A stretch of DNA of 64,000 nt, from positions 6,348,001 through 6,412,000 of the forward strand of contig PUDQ02000001.1 in assembly GCA_002964805.2 (NCBI GenBank), in the 5' to 3' direction. How positions within the stretch are numbered: the first letter of the stretch is position 1; each line of letters starts with the position of its first letter. The position numbers were made by a program, and so were the translations under genes. This document shows positions 33,454 to 44,069 of this stretch, piece by piece. This DNA comes from Trametes villosa (taxonomy: Eukaryota > Basidiomycota > Agaricomycetes > Polyporales > Polyporaceae). Under the pieces are notes generated by a model. The model saw nothing but the letters and a program-made list of their open reading frames with translations. It was not told the DNA's origin and ran no database searches.

Positions 33454-34258
33454 AAGTGGACGAGTCGGACTCCGTACACGACACCATATAGACAGGATGT
33501 TCTCTACTGTAGGATACGAACGTTACTCTTGTCGTGCAGGTCGCGTAAAAAGCTTTCAAGCTGATAGACTAACCTGAGCCTCTGGCATTGGCATTTCCAC
33601 CTCCCGAGCCCGTCTTGAGTTTGTTCAACTGGCGAGCCCTGGCGAGCCGCGACGAGCGTCACACGGACCGAGGCTGGATAGATGATTAGCTATGAAGGGC
33701 ATGAGTAGTGTCCCAGTATAAGTATGGTCTGTACCATGCATTCCCTTGGGTCGAAGTACTTATTAGTAGATGAAGTTTGCAAGAGAGCGGCGAGCGCGAA
33801 GCCGTTAGCCCCACCAACGGGGCAGTGCCCACTCTGTGTTGCGATTGGTTGATGGGTCATTGTAGGCGCCCAATTGAAGAACCCGACTGCGACGGCTGTG
33901 CCACCGCCTCAGCCACGCCTTTTCTATCGACCTTCATCACTGAAAACCACCATGCTGTCCTCGGTCTTATCTTAGGTCTCCTGACATATGTCTGTACATG
34001 GGAGGCTCAGAACTGCCTGCAAACCATCCCTGGCATTGAAGCACATCGGATGGTATAGGCTGTGGCCCGTGGCAGGCATCTTTGACGGTTCTTAGGGCGC
34101 TGCGCTTGACAGAACCCAGAACTAGGTACAGCACTCGGGACTCTGCATTCTTAGGAAGAACCTGTATAAAACATTGGGCATGTACCTGGTGAACGCCGGT
34201 TGCTCTGAGCATCGAACAGACTCGCCTCTCCAGAACGCCCTCTCATCGTTCGCCCTGC
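33454..34258. other. Upstream region of MLKL-like gene 1
   Basis: 805 bp between the small gene A and the start of the MLKL-like gene. An open frame at 33777-34058 has no start context or motif that I trust. No gene called. Confidence 0.4.
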
Positions 34259-37200
34259 ATGCAGATCCTCGATGCTTCGATCACGGCCCTGCAGATAGCA
34301 AAGATTGTCACGGCCGACGTTCCTGCTCCAGGGCTCAATATTGTCCTCACCAGCGCACTGAGTATCGCAACGAAGGCCAAGGTCAGTCGACAGGCTCGTT
34401 TTAAGATCCTTCTCGAGGATTGACATACTGACATGATCCACCTAGGAGATGAAGGACACTCGGGACGACTGTCGAGCCCTCGCAGAGCGTGCTACAAGTC
34501 TCGCCTTGGCTGTCTGCCAACAACTCAAAGGGTGCAGTGGCGATACAGGAACCAAGGAGCACGTCGCGGTTATGCTGCAGTAAGTCACACAACGACGTTA
34601 GCATCTGATACACGCTCTGATTTTCCCGAACACAAGCAACCTGCAGGATATTGAAAACCTGATGGACCGCCGCCTGCGTGCTGGGAAGCGGGAACGCATG
34701 CTCTTTGCCCTCAGGCATGGGAAGATCGCTAAAGAGGTGAAGAGTCTAAGCACCAAACTTGAGGATACCTTTCGCGCCTTCATGGTATGTCCGCCGATGC
34801 ATGGCTTTCGCTCACGCTGAAGTTCTCTGACGTCTCGGCACACTTTAGATTCAAGCTGCACTCGACAATGACCACAAGATGAACGTGTTGACGAGCGGTA
34901 ATATCCGCATGATGCAACATATCGACGACTCTGCATACATCGGAGATGCCATCTGCAGTAACCTCGCGAGCTTGGCTCAGCGTGTCGATCGCAGCGCCAC
35001 ATTTGACGGGAATGTGAGTAAGCATCGCATACTCAGTGCACTCGCACTGCCCTTACTACTATCCCTGCGGCTTGCGTAGTTCCGACTCTTTGCTCGCGAA
35101 AATATTCACTTCTTGGGGCCTATCGTCGATGAGCCCGTTCGCTCTTCTGTGAAGGGTGGGGATGGCCGCGCCCTCGTGCAGATGGCTGCTTCACAACTGC
35201 GTGGACGTGTCCTTCGATACCGCGCAGTTGTGAAAGCAGCTGGTGAGCTATCCGAAACACCCGTGGTGGTATACACATATCCCGATCATAGCAACCGACG
35301 GTTCATGGAAGCCGTGAGGTTTGCCAAGCAAGCATGGTGAGTCGGGTCTGCTACCTATGAAAACGCAAGGTTCTAACCCTTGTGCTTGCAGCCATCCATA
35401 CATCGTAGCCGTGTTGGGATATTCTCGCCCTGGCACCCCAGGCGAAGTTTCTTATGTCGTGACGGAAGGTAAGCCCGGGTAAGGTTGTGGTCTGTACCGG
35501 TGATTGATTTTTACCCTACAGACTACTGTCCGCTCACGGAATATATCGACCCCTTCCTCGGAACAGACAAGCTGCGCGTACTCATGCGGATGGTGTGCAC
35601 TAGTATAGTGAAGCCTCGTTTTGACCTAACTAACGTGTACGCCGAAAGATTGCAGAGATTTGTGTACGTTCTCCCTCAACACGTCAGGCAAAGACGTACG
35701 AGTCTCATCGTACCGATCGCTTCCTCGGCAGCTAGCAGTCAACTACCTAGAAGAGTTGGGAATGCCACAGCTGCTGCCACCAAGGCAGAATCCGGTATGA
35801 CGGCTTCGCCCCCGTCTCTCAGATCTGCCTACTTACCGTCGGCGCTTGTGAATCGTCCAGAACTCCGGTGCTCGCTATTCCCTCGGTTGGAATGAGCTAG
35901 TGTTCGATCGCCGCCACGGAGGCCGTTTTAAATGGGCTCCACACCACCCTCATTCGTTTGGAAAGGGCGACGATGACAACGTAGGTACCGCTTCCTCTCA
36001 CAGTACAAGGCTTGAGCTAGTGTCGCCGCAGAAGACGACGATTCCCGCCAATGGGACGGAGAGGATGCGTCTCGTAGAAAGTACGTCCACACGGGTCGTT
36101 CTCTCACAGTGATGTTGACGAGAAACACTCGTACAGATCTCCGATCCGTTGTGAGTGGAAGCGCTGATGCCGTCGCACGCTACTGGTTTTCGCTGTTTTC
36201 GAACACGGCGACAGCAGACGCTGAGATCCCAGGTCGTATGTGGTGGGGTGACTGGCAACGGGTCAAGGATGAACCAGAGTACGCCCTGGGAGCGTGGCTT
36301 GGAACCTCCGCTCGCCCTTCTGGCAAGTGGCACATTCCATCTCCTGGTCCGCGAACGATTGCGTTCGACGATTTGCTTTCGACGTGTTACTCTGCGCCAG
36401 CCGTGTCCGACGACTCGGAGGACATCTATCGGCCTGACTTCAATGACTATTATTTTACCAGGCGGCTGAAGATGAGCAGGTGGATGGACGTCCCGTACCC
36501 GGACCGTGGCGAGATGTGCGTTCGCTTTGGGTTCGGAGGCGGAGAGACGGGTTGGATACGGTGCGAACGTCATTGCTACCTATGCCTCTCGTATCCTGAT
36601 CGCACTCACCTAGGTATCAATTCTCCTGCGTTCCCTGGGACACGCCGATTCTCTTCATGCAGCACATACGCGCGGCAGACTACTCCTATGTTGCTTCGGG
36701 ACCGTCACGTCCGGCTACTGGCGTCGACTGCACACAGCGGGAGGAGTGTAGCAGTACCAGTGCGTCTCGTTCCGGTGCCCGCTCTGTATGCTTGTTGCTG
36801 ATCATGGAGTGGGTACTCCAGTCAGGGACCATCTATACTACACAGAAACCATAGTCACGATGGACGCGCTCGATGACGAGCCTCAAGAGCCCCCGCAGCT
36901 TTGGTTCTTCCTGCTCAACCATGACCGCGATGTCCCGAACACTCTTCACTCGCCTTGCGGTTTCTGGTCATTGGAAAAGGATCCCACCTCGCTTCCGGCG
37001 AATCTCAGTTTTGAGTATTATGGGGCTTACCATCGAACCCGCGAAACTAAACAGGTGCTCGGAAATCTCACAATGTACACCCAGCAAATGTACGCGCTTG
37101 CGTCGCTCTGGAGTAACCTTGCAGACATGATGCTGACACTAGACGTTCGGCAGGTTTGAGGTCAGGACGGTCGAGCTCGATGCCGACGAAGTACTGGCTC

Positions 37201-37523
37201 TGAAGGAGCTTCGTGAAGCTCATGTCACCGGCCCCTACCACGCGAGAGGCAGTTACGACGGCTACACGGCGGACTATGACGACGGCTACGACGAAGACAC
37301 GGACGACTACCACTCTTGCGCGAACGATTCGGATGACTCCGATTTGGAACCCAGGGCGATCTCGATGCGTGGGACCTCCCGAGAACCTAGTGGGGACGCG
37401 ACGGACTCGGGGTACCACGACGTCGAAGAGTCCCGCAGCTTTGAAGAGCTCGCTTCCGATGAGACGCTCCAGAGAGTATTCGGTCTGACGCGGACGAATG
37501 GGGACACCGCGGGCTCTGGCTGA
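34259..37523 (+). CDS. MLKL-NTD-like protein with uncharacterised C-terminal module, copy 1
   Basis: At least 14 exons. Reliable ones are 34259-34381, 34446-34579, 34637-34784, 34849-35013, 35080-35336, 35392-35468, 35522-35592, 35649-35663 (15 nt), 35732-35794, about 35861-35984, and the last from 37154. The middle (36032-37080) has uncertain junctions. The N-terminus (MQILDASITALQIAKIV; KDTRDDCRALAERA; LQDIENLMDRRLRAGKR) matches the four-helix MLKL_NTD-like adaptor domain common in basidiomycete NLR and kinase-like proteins. The rest carries FRLFARENIHFLGPIVD, RYRAVVKAAGELSETPVVVY, HGGRFKWA, LWFFLLNHDRD and GFWSLEKDPTS, all shared with the inverted copy at 44070-47310. I see no kinase, NACHT or P-loop. 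The tail is acidic. A role in cell death or immunity-like signalling is inferred from the N-terminus only. Confidence 0.68.
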
Positions 37524-37993
37524 AGGTAATGGTGCGTGCCACGTTCTCTTCCTTTCCCTTCAGTCGCTGATCAATGCTTTCGTAGTCAGTAGTAGTGCGT
37601 ACGCTATCCGACTGCGACTGTACCGGTAAACGTTATGGAAACACCGTCCGGTCACACCTATGTAGCGCCACAGCCAAAGGCGGCTCACAGTTCCCGAGGA
37701 TACCGCCATTCCTCAAACTCTTTCCTACGATGTCTGGCTTGCTGTTTTGCGGCACATGCGGCCGCGAGGCAGCGCAGCGGCGGAGAATGAATCCATGTGG
37801 GCGCACTTCTTGGGCGCTGACCCTCTTGTTGTAGCAGGACAGCGCCTTCGCCACCACGGTGGCGAGAGATTCTTGATATCAATCTCTTCAGAATGGGGCT
37901 AAAATACAGCTGCAGTCTCAAAACCCTCATCATCCGAACCGCACACGCACGACAAGCCAGAGAACATCCGGGATTGGTGGTGGTAGCCTTAAA
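37524..37993. other. Intergenic between MLKL-like 1 and small gene B
   Basis: 470 bp with no supported exon. It contains the 3' flank of the MLKL-like gene and the promoter of small gene B. Confidence 0.45.
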
Positions 37994-38670
37994 ATGGTCG
38001 ACTTCGCAGAAGACAATCCGTTTCTGGCACGCCTCCGGTACGCCCCCTCTCCTCTCACCCTCTGCATCCCGGGAACCGCATTGACGCCACATCCAGGCGC
38101 ACTCGCCATCGACTGGAGTATTACGCCCGCACACACGACACCCTCTCCCTTGAGCGCACGCACGACCTCGCGCTCGCGCGCATCGAGGCCCTCGCAGAGC
38201 TCCCGCCCCTGCGCGCGGCCCTCCGAGTGAAGCGCGCCCGCTTCATCGCACTGCACCGCGAGCTGCACGAGAAGCACGGCGTCGCGCCCGGCGCGCGCCT
38301 CCTCCGCCGTCTCTTCCAGCACTTCTTCAAGTACTTCGACTCGGACCGCTTCCTCTGCCAGTGCACGCCGCCACCGTATCGGCTCACGGTGCGCGGGCGC
38401 GTGCACGAGCTGAGTCTGTTGGGCGAGGCGCGGTTGAAGATGTGCGTCGCGGCCTACGGGGAGTGGCGGGAAGGCGTGAAGAACTGCAGGCGGCGCACGA
38501 AGTTCCTGCGGGAGCAGGCGAGGGGCGGGTTTGAGCGGTCGATATTTGCGCAGCTACGCTGGAGGCGGCTGAAGCTGAAGTGGCGTGCTATGCGTGCGTG
38601 GAAGGACGCGCTTGAGATGGCCAAGGCTCGTCGAGCGCAAAGGACCAGCGCTGCACCTAAGTCTGTGTAA
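37994..38670 (+). CDS. Small basic protein of unknown family, copy B
   Basis: Two exons (37994-38037, 38097-38670) give 205 aa. The first exon reads MVDFAEDNPFLARLR and breaks at the same codon phase as copy A (CG/G). The second contains RHRLEYYARTHDTLSLER, HGVAPGARLLRRLFQHFF, YFDSDRFLC, GEARLKMCVAAYGEW and FAQLRWRRLKLKW. Paralogous to 32796-33453, 5 kb away in the same orientation, with the MLKL-like gene between them. No known domain, signal peptide or membrane segment. Function unknown. Confidence 0.72.
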
Positions 38671-38852
38671 CAGACGACGCGGTTGCGCCTTCGCATGTGT
38701 GAGCGGGGAAGCAAGTGAGATGGGATTTGAGCTGTAGCAGTACATGAAAGAGTGTTGTACAAGCATTATTGTGATACAGAGTCCAGCAGACATAACTTAG
38801 CTGACATCCTCCGAGTTCTCGACCCAAGAAAGCGGACGCAGCCCCGCGCGCT

Positions 38853-40786
38853 CTAGGCCTGGCTCGCGGCGCCCTCCGAAGGCTTACTCTTCAAGCTGAC
38901 CCAGGACTCGCCCACGCCGGACCCGTACCCCTCGTTGCTCTCGACGTCCGCCTCGCTCCCCGCCTCGGACGCGTCGTGCTCCGGGTCGCTGTCCGTGCCC
39001 GCGCTCTCCGGTTTCTCCGCGATCGTCTGCTGGGCGAGTGGCGGTTGCTGAGCGGGCGGCGGCGCGGGTGCCATGGCGGTGGTGGTGGGGGGGAGCGGGC
39101 CGATGACGCGCGGAGGGATAGGGAGGAGTGCATTCCGGATGGAGACGATGAGGTACGGCACGTTCAACAGGGCATCGAGCAGGAACGCGGGGAGGTACGA
39201 CGCGAGCGCGTACGTCCCAGCTAGGTACATCCAGTTAGCTCGCGACGTCTGCAAGTGATATACGAGATCACATACCACCGGCTCCAACCACGACGCGATC
39301 CCCGCGCACAAGCTCGTGCAGCGATCCCAGTCCGCGGCGCAGCGCGTTGTGCGACAGCCCATGCCGGCTCTTCCGCCCGCAGCTCACCACGTCCACGACC
39401 GTCTCCACGAAGTCGGCGGTGTCGCTCGGCTGCCGGCGGATCGCGCGGCGCCCGCCGTGCTCGAGCATCGAGCCGAACGCCGCGCCGTACGCCGCGCGCT
39501 CCGACGGCGTCCACTCGCCCGCGACGCCCTGCAGGTCCGCCGCGCGCTCGTCCGCCGCGAGCGGGCCGACGACGCCGACGTCGACGACGGTGACCTTGAG
39601 GTTGCGCATGGACTCCGCCGCGTCTGAGCCGGGGGCGGAGAGACCCGCTGCGCGGATCTCGCGTCGGAGCACGTCGACGGCGCGGAGCGTCGCTGCGGCG
39701 CTCATCGCTTGCGCACTTGCGAAAGGGAGCCCGACGCGGGCGTCCGTCGCGGGGAGGCAGACGACGATGCTCTGCCTGCCGAGGCCGTTCGCGCGTGCGT
39801 CTTTGGCGCGGGCTGGGGTAGCGCGGATAAGCGGGAGAAGAGCCTGGAGTACTTGCAGCGGGACGATGTGCGTGGCTTGAAGGTAGGGCAGGTAGTCGCC
39901 GTCGAGGTTGAGGTGCTCGAGTGGGGCGGGTGGAGGGGTGATGTTATGTGAAGGGAGGGAGAGGAGAGATACGACGGAATGGATGTAGAGGTGCGTGGTG
40001 GGGAGCGCGTACGGATCGCCGGCCGCGGTGATAGGGAAGCGGCGAGACATGGTCGAGGCAAGGGAGCGTAGGAAGTATGGGATCATCTCGGGCTGTAGCA
40101 GGTCAGCTGAGTGCAGGCGCACGAGCAATGCTCGAAGAACGCACCTCGGTCGGGTCGAGAACGAGAGCACGGACATATCCGTGACATTTGCTCTCGATCT
40201 CCTCGACAGCCTCTGGGTTCGACACGCTGGCAATCACGATGTATCCCTTCTTCTCGAGATCCTGTATGAGTGGGATGCCAAGTGGAGAGTCACCACCGAG
40301 GACAACTATGGATGATAACCAATCAGGGTCAGTATATGTCAGACGTTCACATGCAGGACACGTACCGACGACTTGTCTACGCTCTCCAGCAGCAGCGGAT
40401 GCGTGATGCTTCTTGGCCCTCACAGTTCGCGCATGACGGCGGATATGCGGCGAAGCGTATCCGACCAGCAGACCAGTACCGAGGATGCCTACACCGAGGC
40501 CTGCCGTTTGCCATGGATGATCGGCGACCCAGTCGGCCGTGCTCTCCCAGAGCGACCTCGGAGGTGGTGGCGGCGGAGGCGGTGGGGGTACTTCGAAGGC
40601 TCCGAGACCCTTGAGCGAAGGTATGGTTTGAGGACTGTGCCGCAAGACATCCTGCCAGAGTCTGTGCACGGCCTCGCTGACCCTGGAGAGATCTGGGGAT
40701 GCGGAGGAGAGCGAGGAGACGACGACGTCCTCGACCTGCTGGAGGTAGTCTTCGATCTGGTCAATCGTCGGTAGAGCGAGCGGCAT
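38853..40786 (-). CDS. DUF1776-family Rossmann-like membrane protein
   Basis: Four exons (40786-40366, 40305-40145, 40092-39276, 39220-38853) give about 588 aa. The N-terminus (MPLALPTIDQIEDYLQQVED) is followed by a ten-proline run, then a membrane segment (TAGLGVGILGTGLLVGY, about residue 98). A Rossmann-type glycine motif follows (VVVLGGDSPLGIPLIQDLE), then a short-chain-dehydrogenase-like body (SIVVCLPATDARVGLPFAS; LKVTVVDVGVVGPL). A second hydrophobic segment (AGTYALASYLPAFLLDALL) comes near the C-terminus, followed by an acidic disordered tail. This order matches the fungal DUF1776 family, which includes yeast mitochondrial Ysc83 (family knowledge). The last intron is 55 nt; a 27-nt alternative would break the frame. 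Catalysis is unproven in the family. Confidence 0.8.
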
Positions 40787-41550
40787 GCTGATAGCGGAGG
40801 AGGGGGAGGAGGAAGATGGGAGGCGGCGTGGGTTAGGGGACGCGTTTATGGCGCATTTCAGCGCGAGGCGGCGTCATTCCCGCCGGATTAACGCGTCCTC
40901 GCGCCGGGGCCGGACCGCTCTGTGCGCAGTCCCCGGGGTCCCCGGACGCGTCTTCAAAATGACATGCCTTCCCGTGTATGCTCTGTAGAGTTGCGTACTT
41001 CAATGAGACTTCCTAAAGCCCCCCAAATACCCGACGATATGTCCAACATACTCACATACGCCGCAGAGACCACTCCGGCTTTCGGGAGAGAGGTGGTTTG
41101 GAGGCACGTGATCGTGTCTACGGCGGGCCCGCTGGGAGCGGAGGCGCGTTGCGCGGCAACACGGCAATCGAAAGTTTCGCGCCGCGGTGCAACGTCCGCC
41201 GGCGCCCGAGCCCGAGCCTCAGCTCACTCTCACCCTCTCCTCTCTCCAGCCCTTCCGTCCGCCCCCGTCGGCTACTCTTGTACATCCCCAGCAGCAGGCG
41301 GGTGAGTCCCCTCCTCGGTATCGGTGCCAATCTCTGCGGGTCCTGGTTGGCTGGCTGCGTTGCGTGCGTCAGTAGACGTAAGCATCGGCGCTGGCCATCC
41401 TTGTGCAGAACGCGAGGCACGTTCGTGTCGTTTCGCGCTCTCCGCCCGGGACCTGTTGGCAGCAGGGAGAGTCACAGCGAGCTTACCGTTCTCGACCTTC
41501 TCAGGCCTCCTTCCTTGTATAGACGCCAGCTCGCCCCAAAATATAGGAGG
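40787..41550. other. Divergent promoter region, DUF1776 / TLC genes
   Basis: 764 bp between divergent starts at 40786 (-) and 41551 (+). Frames here are Arg/Ser-rich and show no conserved motif. No gene called. Confidence 0.45.
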
Positions 41551-42873
41551 ATGTACATCCCGGACGACCCCCAGCGTTCCTTCTCGCTCGCCATGATCTC
41601 CCTCCCTACAGACGAGCCCCTCCGGGCGATCGCGCAGCCCATCGCTCGCCTCCTCAACCTCCCCCACCTCGTCGACCACTTCCCCCTCCTCATCTACGCC
41701 TTCTGCCTATTCACGGCGGTCCATCTGGTCATCTCCCCTGTCCTCAGCGCGCGCATCTTCCCTGTGAGCTACGGGAAGCTTCGTTCGCGCCGCGCTGTCA
41801 ACCAATGGTGTGCTATCACACACAAGCTATCCTCCGTCTAGTGGCTGAGCCCTCGCAGGAATATTCAAGTCGTGTCGCTCTTCCATGTCTTCATCGTGCT
41901 TCCGCTTGCCTTCGCCTCCTTCAGCTCGGACACGCTCAAGGCCGATAAGCTCTGGGGCTGGGACGATAGAGTTGGCCGGACGGTCGCAGTTGCCTGCGGG
42001 TGAGTCCCTAGATAGCCGTGTGTGCCCCCCGCGAGCGCCTCCTCACGGCGCGCAGCTACTTCCTATGGGACGCCCTCGATGCAATGATCAACTTCGACGA
42101 TATCGGCTTCCTCGTCCACGGTAAATCCTCTTCTTGCATCTGACAAGCAGCGTCCATTCATACCCTCTGTCCAGGCGTGTCATGCCTAACGCTGTACATG
42201 ATGGCGTTCGTGAGTGCTAACTGGAACGATACACGTCTGCATGAGCTAACGCGGACTGCGCAGCGGCCCTTCCTGGGCTACTATGCCCCCCGCTTCCTCA
42301 CCTGGGAACTGTGCGTTCCCCAGCTCTACCCTCCTCGTATCTCCCATATTCACAAACGCGCGCACACAGGAGCACCATCTTCCTCAACATCCACCGGTCA
42401 GCCCCCCTCTCCCTAGCGTGCCCGCGCGCACCTGCATTCTGACCAACGCCCCCCAGGTTCCTCGACAAGACGGGCTACACCGGCTCGTCCGCGCAGTGGG
42501 TGAACGGCGTCGTCCTCCTCTCGACCTTCTTCTCCGTGCGAATCGTCTACGGCTGGTACCTCACGCTCGACTTCATGCACTCGCTCTACGCCGCCCGCGC
42601 GGAGCTCCCCGCCTTCTACCTCGTCGCGTTCGCGCTCGGCAACCTCACGCTGAACGCGCTCAACGCCACCTGGTGAGTCCCACTCCCGCCCGCGCTTCGG
42701 CGGCCTCGGGTATGTGATGGGCGGTGCGCTGACGGGCCGCGCGCGCATGTAGGTTCTACAAGATGATCTTCGCGATCCGCAAGCGCTTCGACGACGAGGC
42801 GAAGCCGCTCACCGCTGGCACAGCGGGCGCGGACACGACCGCCGCGCTCGCGGAGGGCCCCGCGGCCCACTGA
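41551..42873 (+). CDS. TLC-domain (TRAM/LAG1/CLN8, TMEM56-like) membrane protein
   Basis: Eight exons (41551-41807, 41859-41999, 42056-42120, 42175-42209, 42264-42310, 42370-42396, 42457-42672, 42753-42873) give about 302 aa, including exons of only 27, 35 and 47 nt. Multiple membrane helices are visible: FPLLIYAFCLFTAVHLVIS, NIQVVSLFHVFIVLPLAFA, CLTLYMMAFRPFLGYY, WVNGVVLLSTFFSVRIVYG and AFYLVAFALGNLTLNALNAT. Conserved TLC features are W-N-I-x-V-V-S-x-x-H near the start of the second helix, YFLWDALDAMINFDDIGFLV, and FLNIHRFLDKTG. Related proteins act in the ER or Golgi in lipid handling (family knowledge); the substrate here is unknown. The start at 41551 gives a short cytosolic leader; an ATG at 41593 is possible. 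Confidence 0.85.
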
Positions 42874-44069
42874 CGACTGAGTGGATAGACTGGCGGACGC
42901 GGGTGGGTTGGACGAACGGAAAGGGATGTGTGAATTTACTGGTACGATAGGGCTAATGGGTGTTGTCGCTCCTTGCGGGCGTAATTGAGGGCTGCTGCTG
43001 CTAGAGTGCCGCGCGGCTTGACGCCTCCAGCAACGTGCGCCGCGTTGCGCGCGCTCGTGGGCCGGCCGCTACGCATCTCACGCCTCGGCGTGTGAGGACA
43101 CCTCAAAGGGCGCAGGACAAGCGGCGTCCCAGCGTCCCCACGCAACAGGCTGAGCATTCTTCGGCGGGCGGGCACCCGTCGTCGTCTGCAGCGAGCTCAC
43201 CACGGCTGCGCGGGGATGCCTGCACGATTGCGCCTCGTGCTCGCGGTGGCTGTCTCGTTTGCATCGTTCCAGCGCCTGAGGCTACGACCTGTAGACGGGC
43301 GAGGCTCGACATCCTGGAGAGCATCGAAGACGACACGCCAATGCTGGGTCGCCTCATCGCGGCGTAACGCCCCGCAGGTTCTGTCCGGCCATGGAGCGAG
43401 GGCCCCCTCGCAAAGAGAAGGTCCGCCGTCCAAGTCCTTGCCCCAGCCTCTCTGCGCTCCCATCCGACCGCCCACACCAACTCGGGAGAGCTCTCCTCGC
43501 TATGAGGTACAGCTGCGGGCCTGCGCCTCTCTGCGCCATTCATACTGCCAGTTCGACCTGCACTGGGTCGATGTGGGCGGGGCGGAACGTAGGGGCGGGG
43601 GTGCGGCAAACGGCTGTATAGGTCAAGATTCGACGCTATGCGGCGCGATGGAGTCGACGTCATGGTGTTCCTACTCTTACAATTCGCCGTGTCGATATGC
43701 CGCGCATCCAGCACAGGCCCGCCCAGGCCCGCAGGGATTCTGGCGGGCGCGGATGTTCTGAGAGAGATGGCCGTCAACGGTACTACACGCGCATCGCCGT
43801 AGTACACATATGATGTCCGTGTTGAGCGTACTCGAGAGATACGTAGTACAGGACAGGCGGCGGACCTTGGCGATAAACTGAGTGTCATCATGAGATATCT
43901 ATCGTTCGAGACTGGGGGCCTCTAGTCGGTGTAGTCGAGGGCTCTGGCGTGCGCAGGTACTCTTCAGCTAGAAATAGCGCAGTGTGAGTAGGACGCAAGG
44001 CGGGCTCGTGTGCTATGGCAATGTGAACGACAGTCGTACCCTGCAGCAACACTGTCGCAGCAAGCCGAT
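42874..44069. other. Gene-poor 1.2 kb between convergent genes
   Basis: The stop of the TLC gene (42873, +) faces the stop of MLKL-like copy 2 (44070, -). Long GC-driven frames exist on both strands (for example 43103-43891 minus) but have Arg/Ser/Pro-biased composition and no motif. No gene supported. Confidence 0.45.

Noticed and set aside
39250..39275. About 26-27-nt intron in the DUF1776 gene
   Set aside because: It would break frame. The acceptor at 39221 gives a 55-nt intron that keeps the hydrophobic segment in frame.
43103..43891. 262-aa minus-strand open frame
   Set aside because: Arg/Ser/Pro-biased, no motif, no splice support, and long frames exist on the other strand too.
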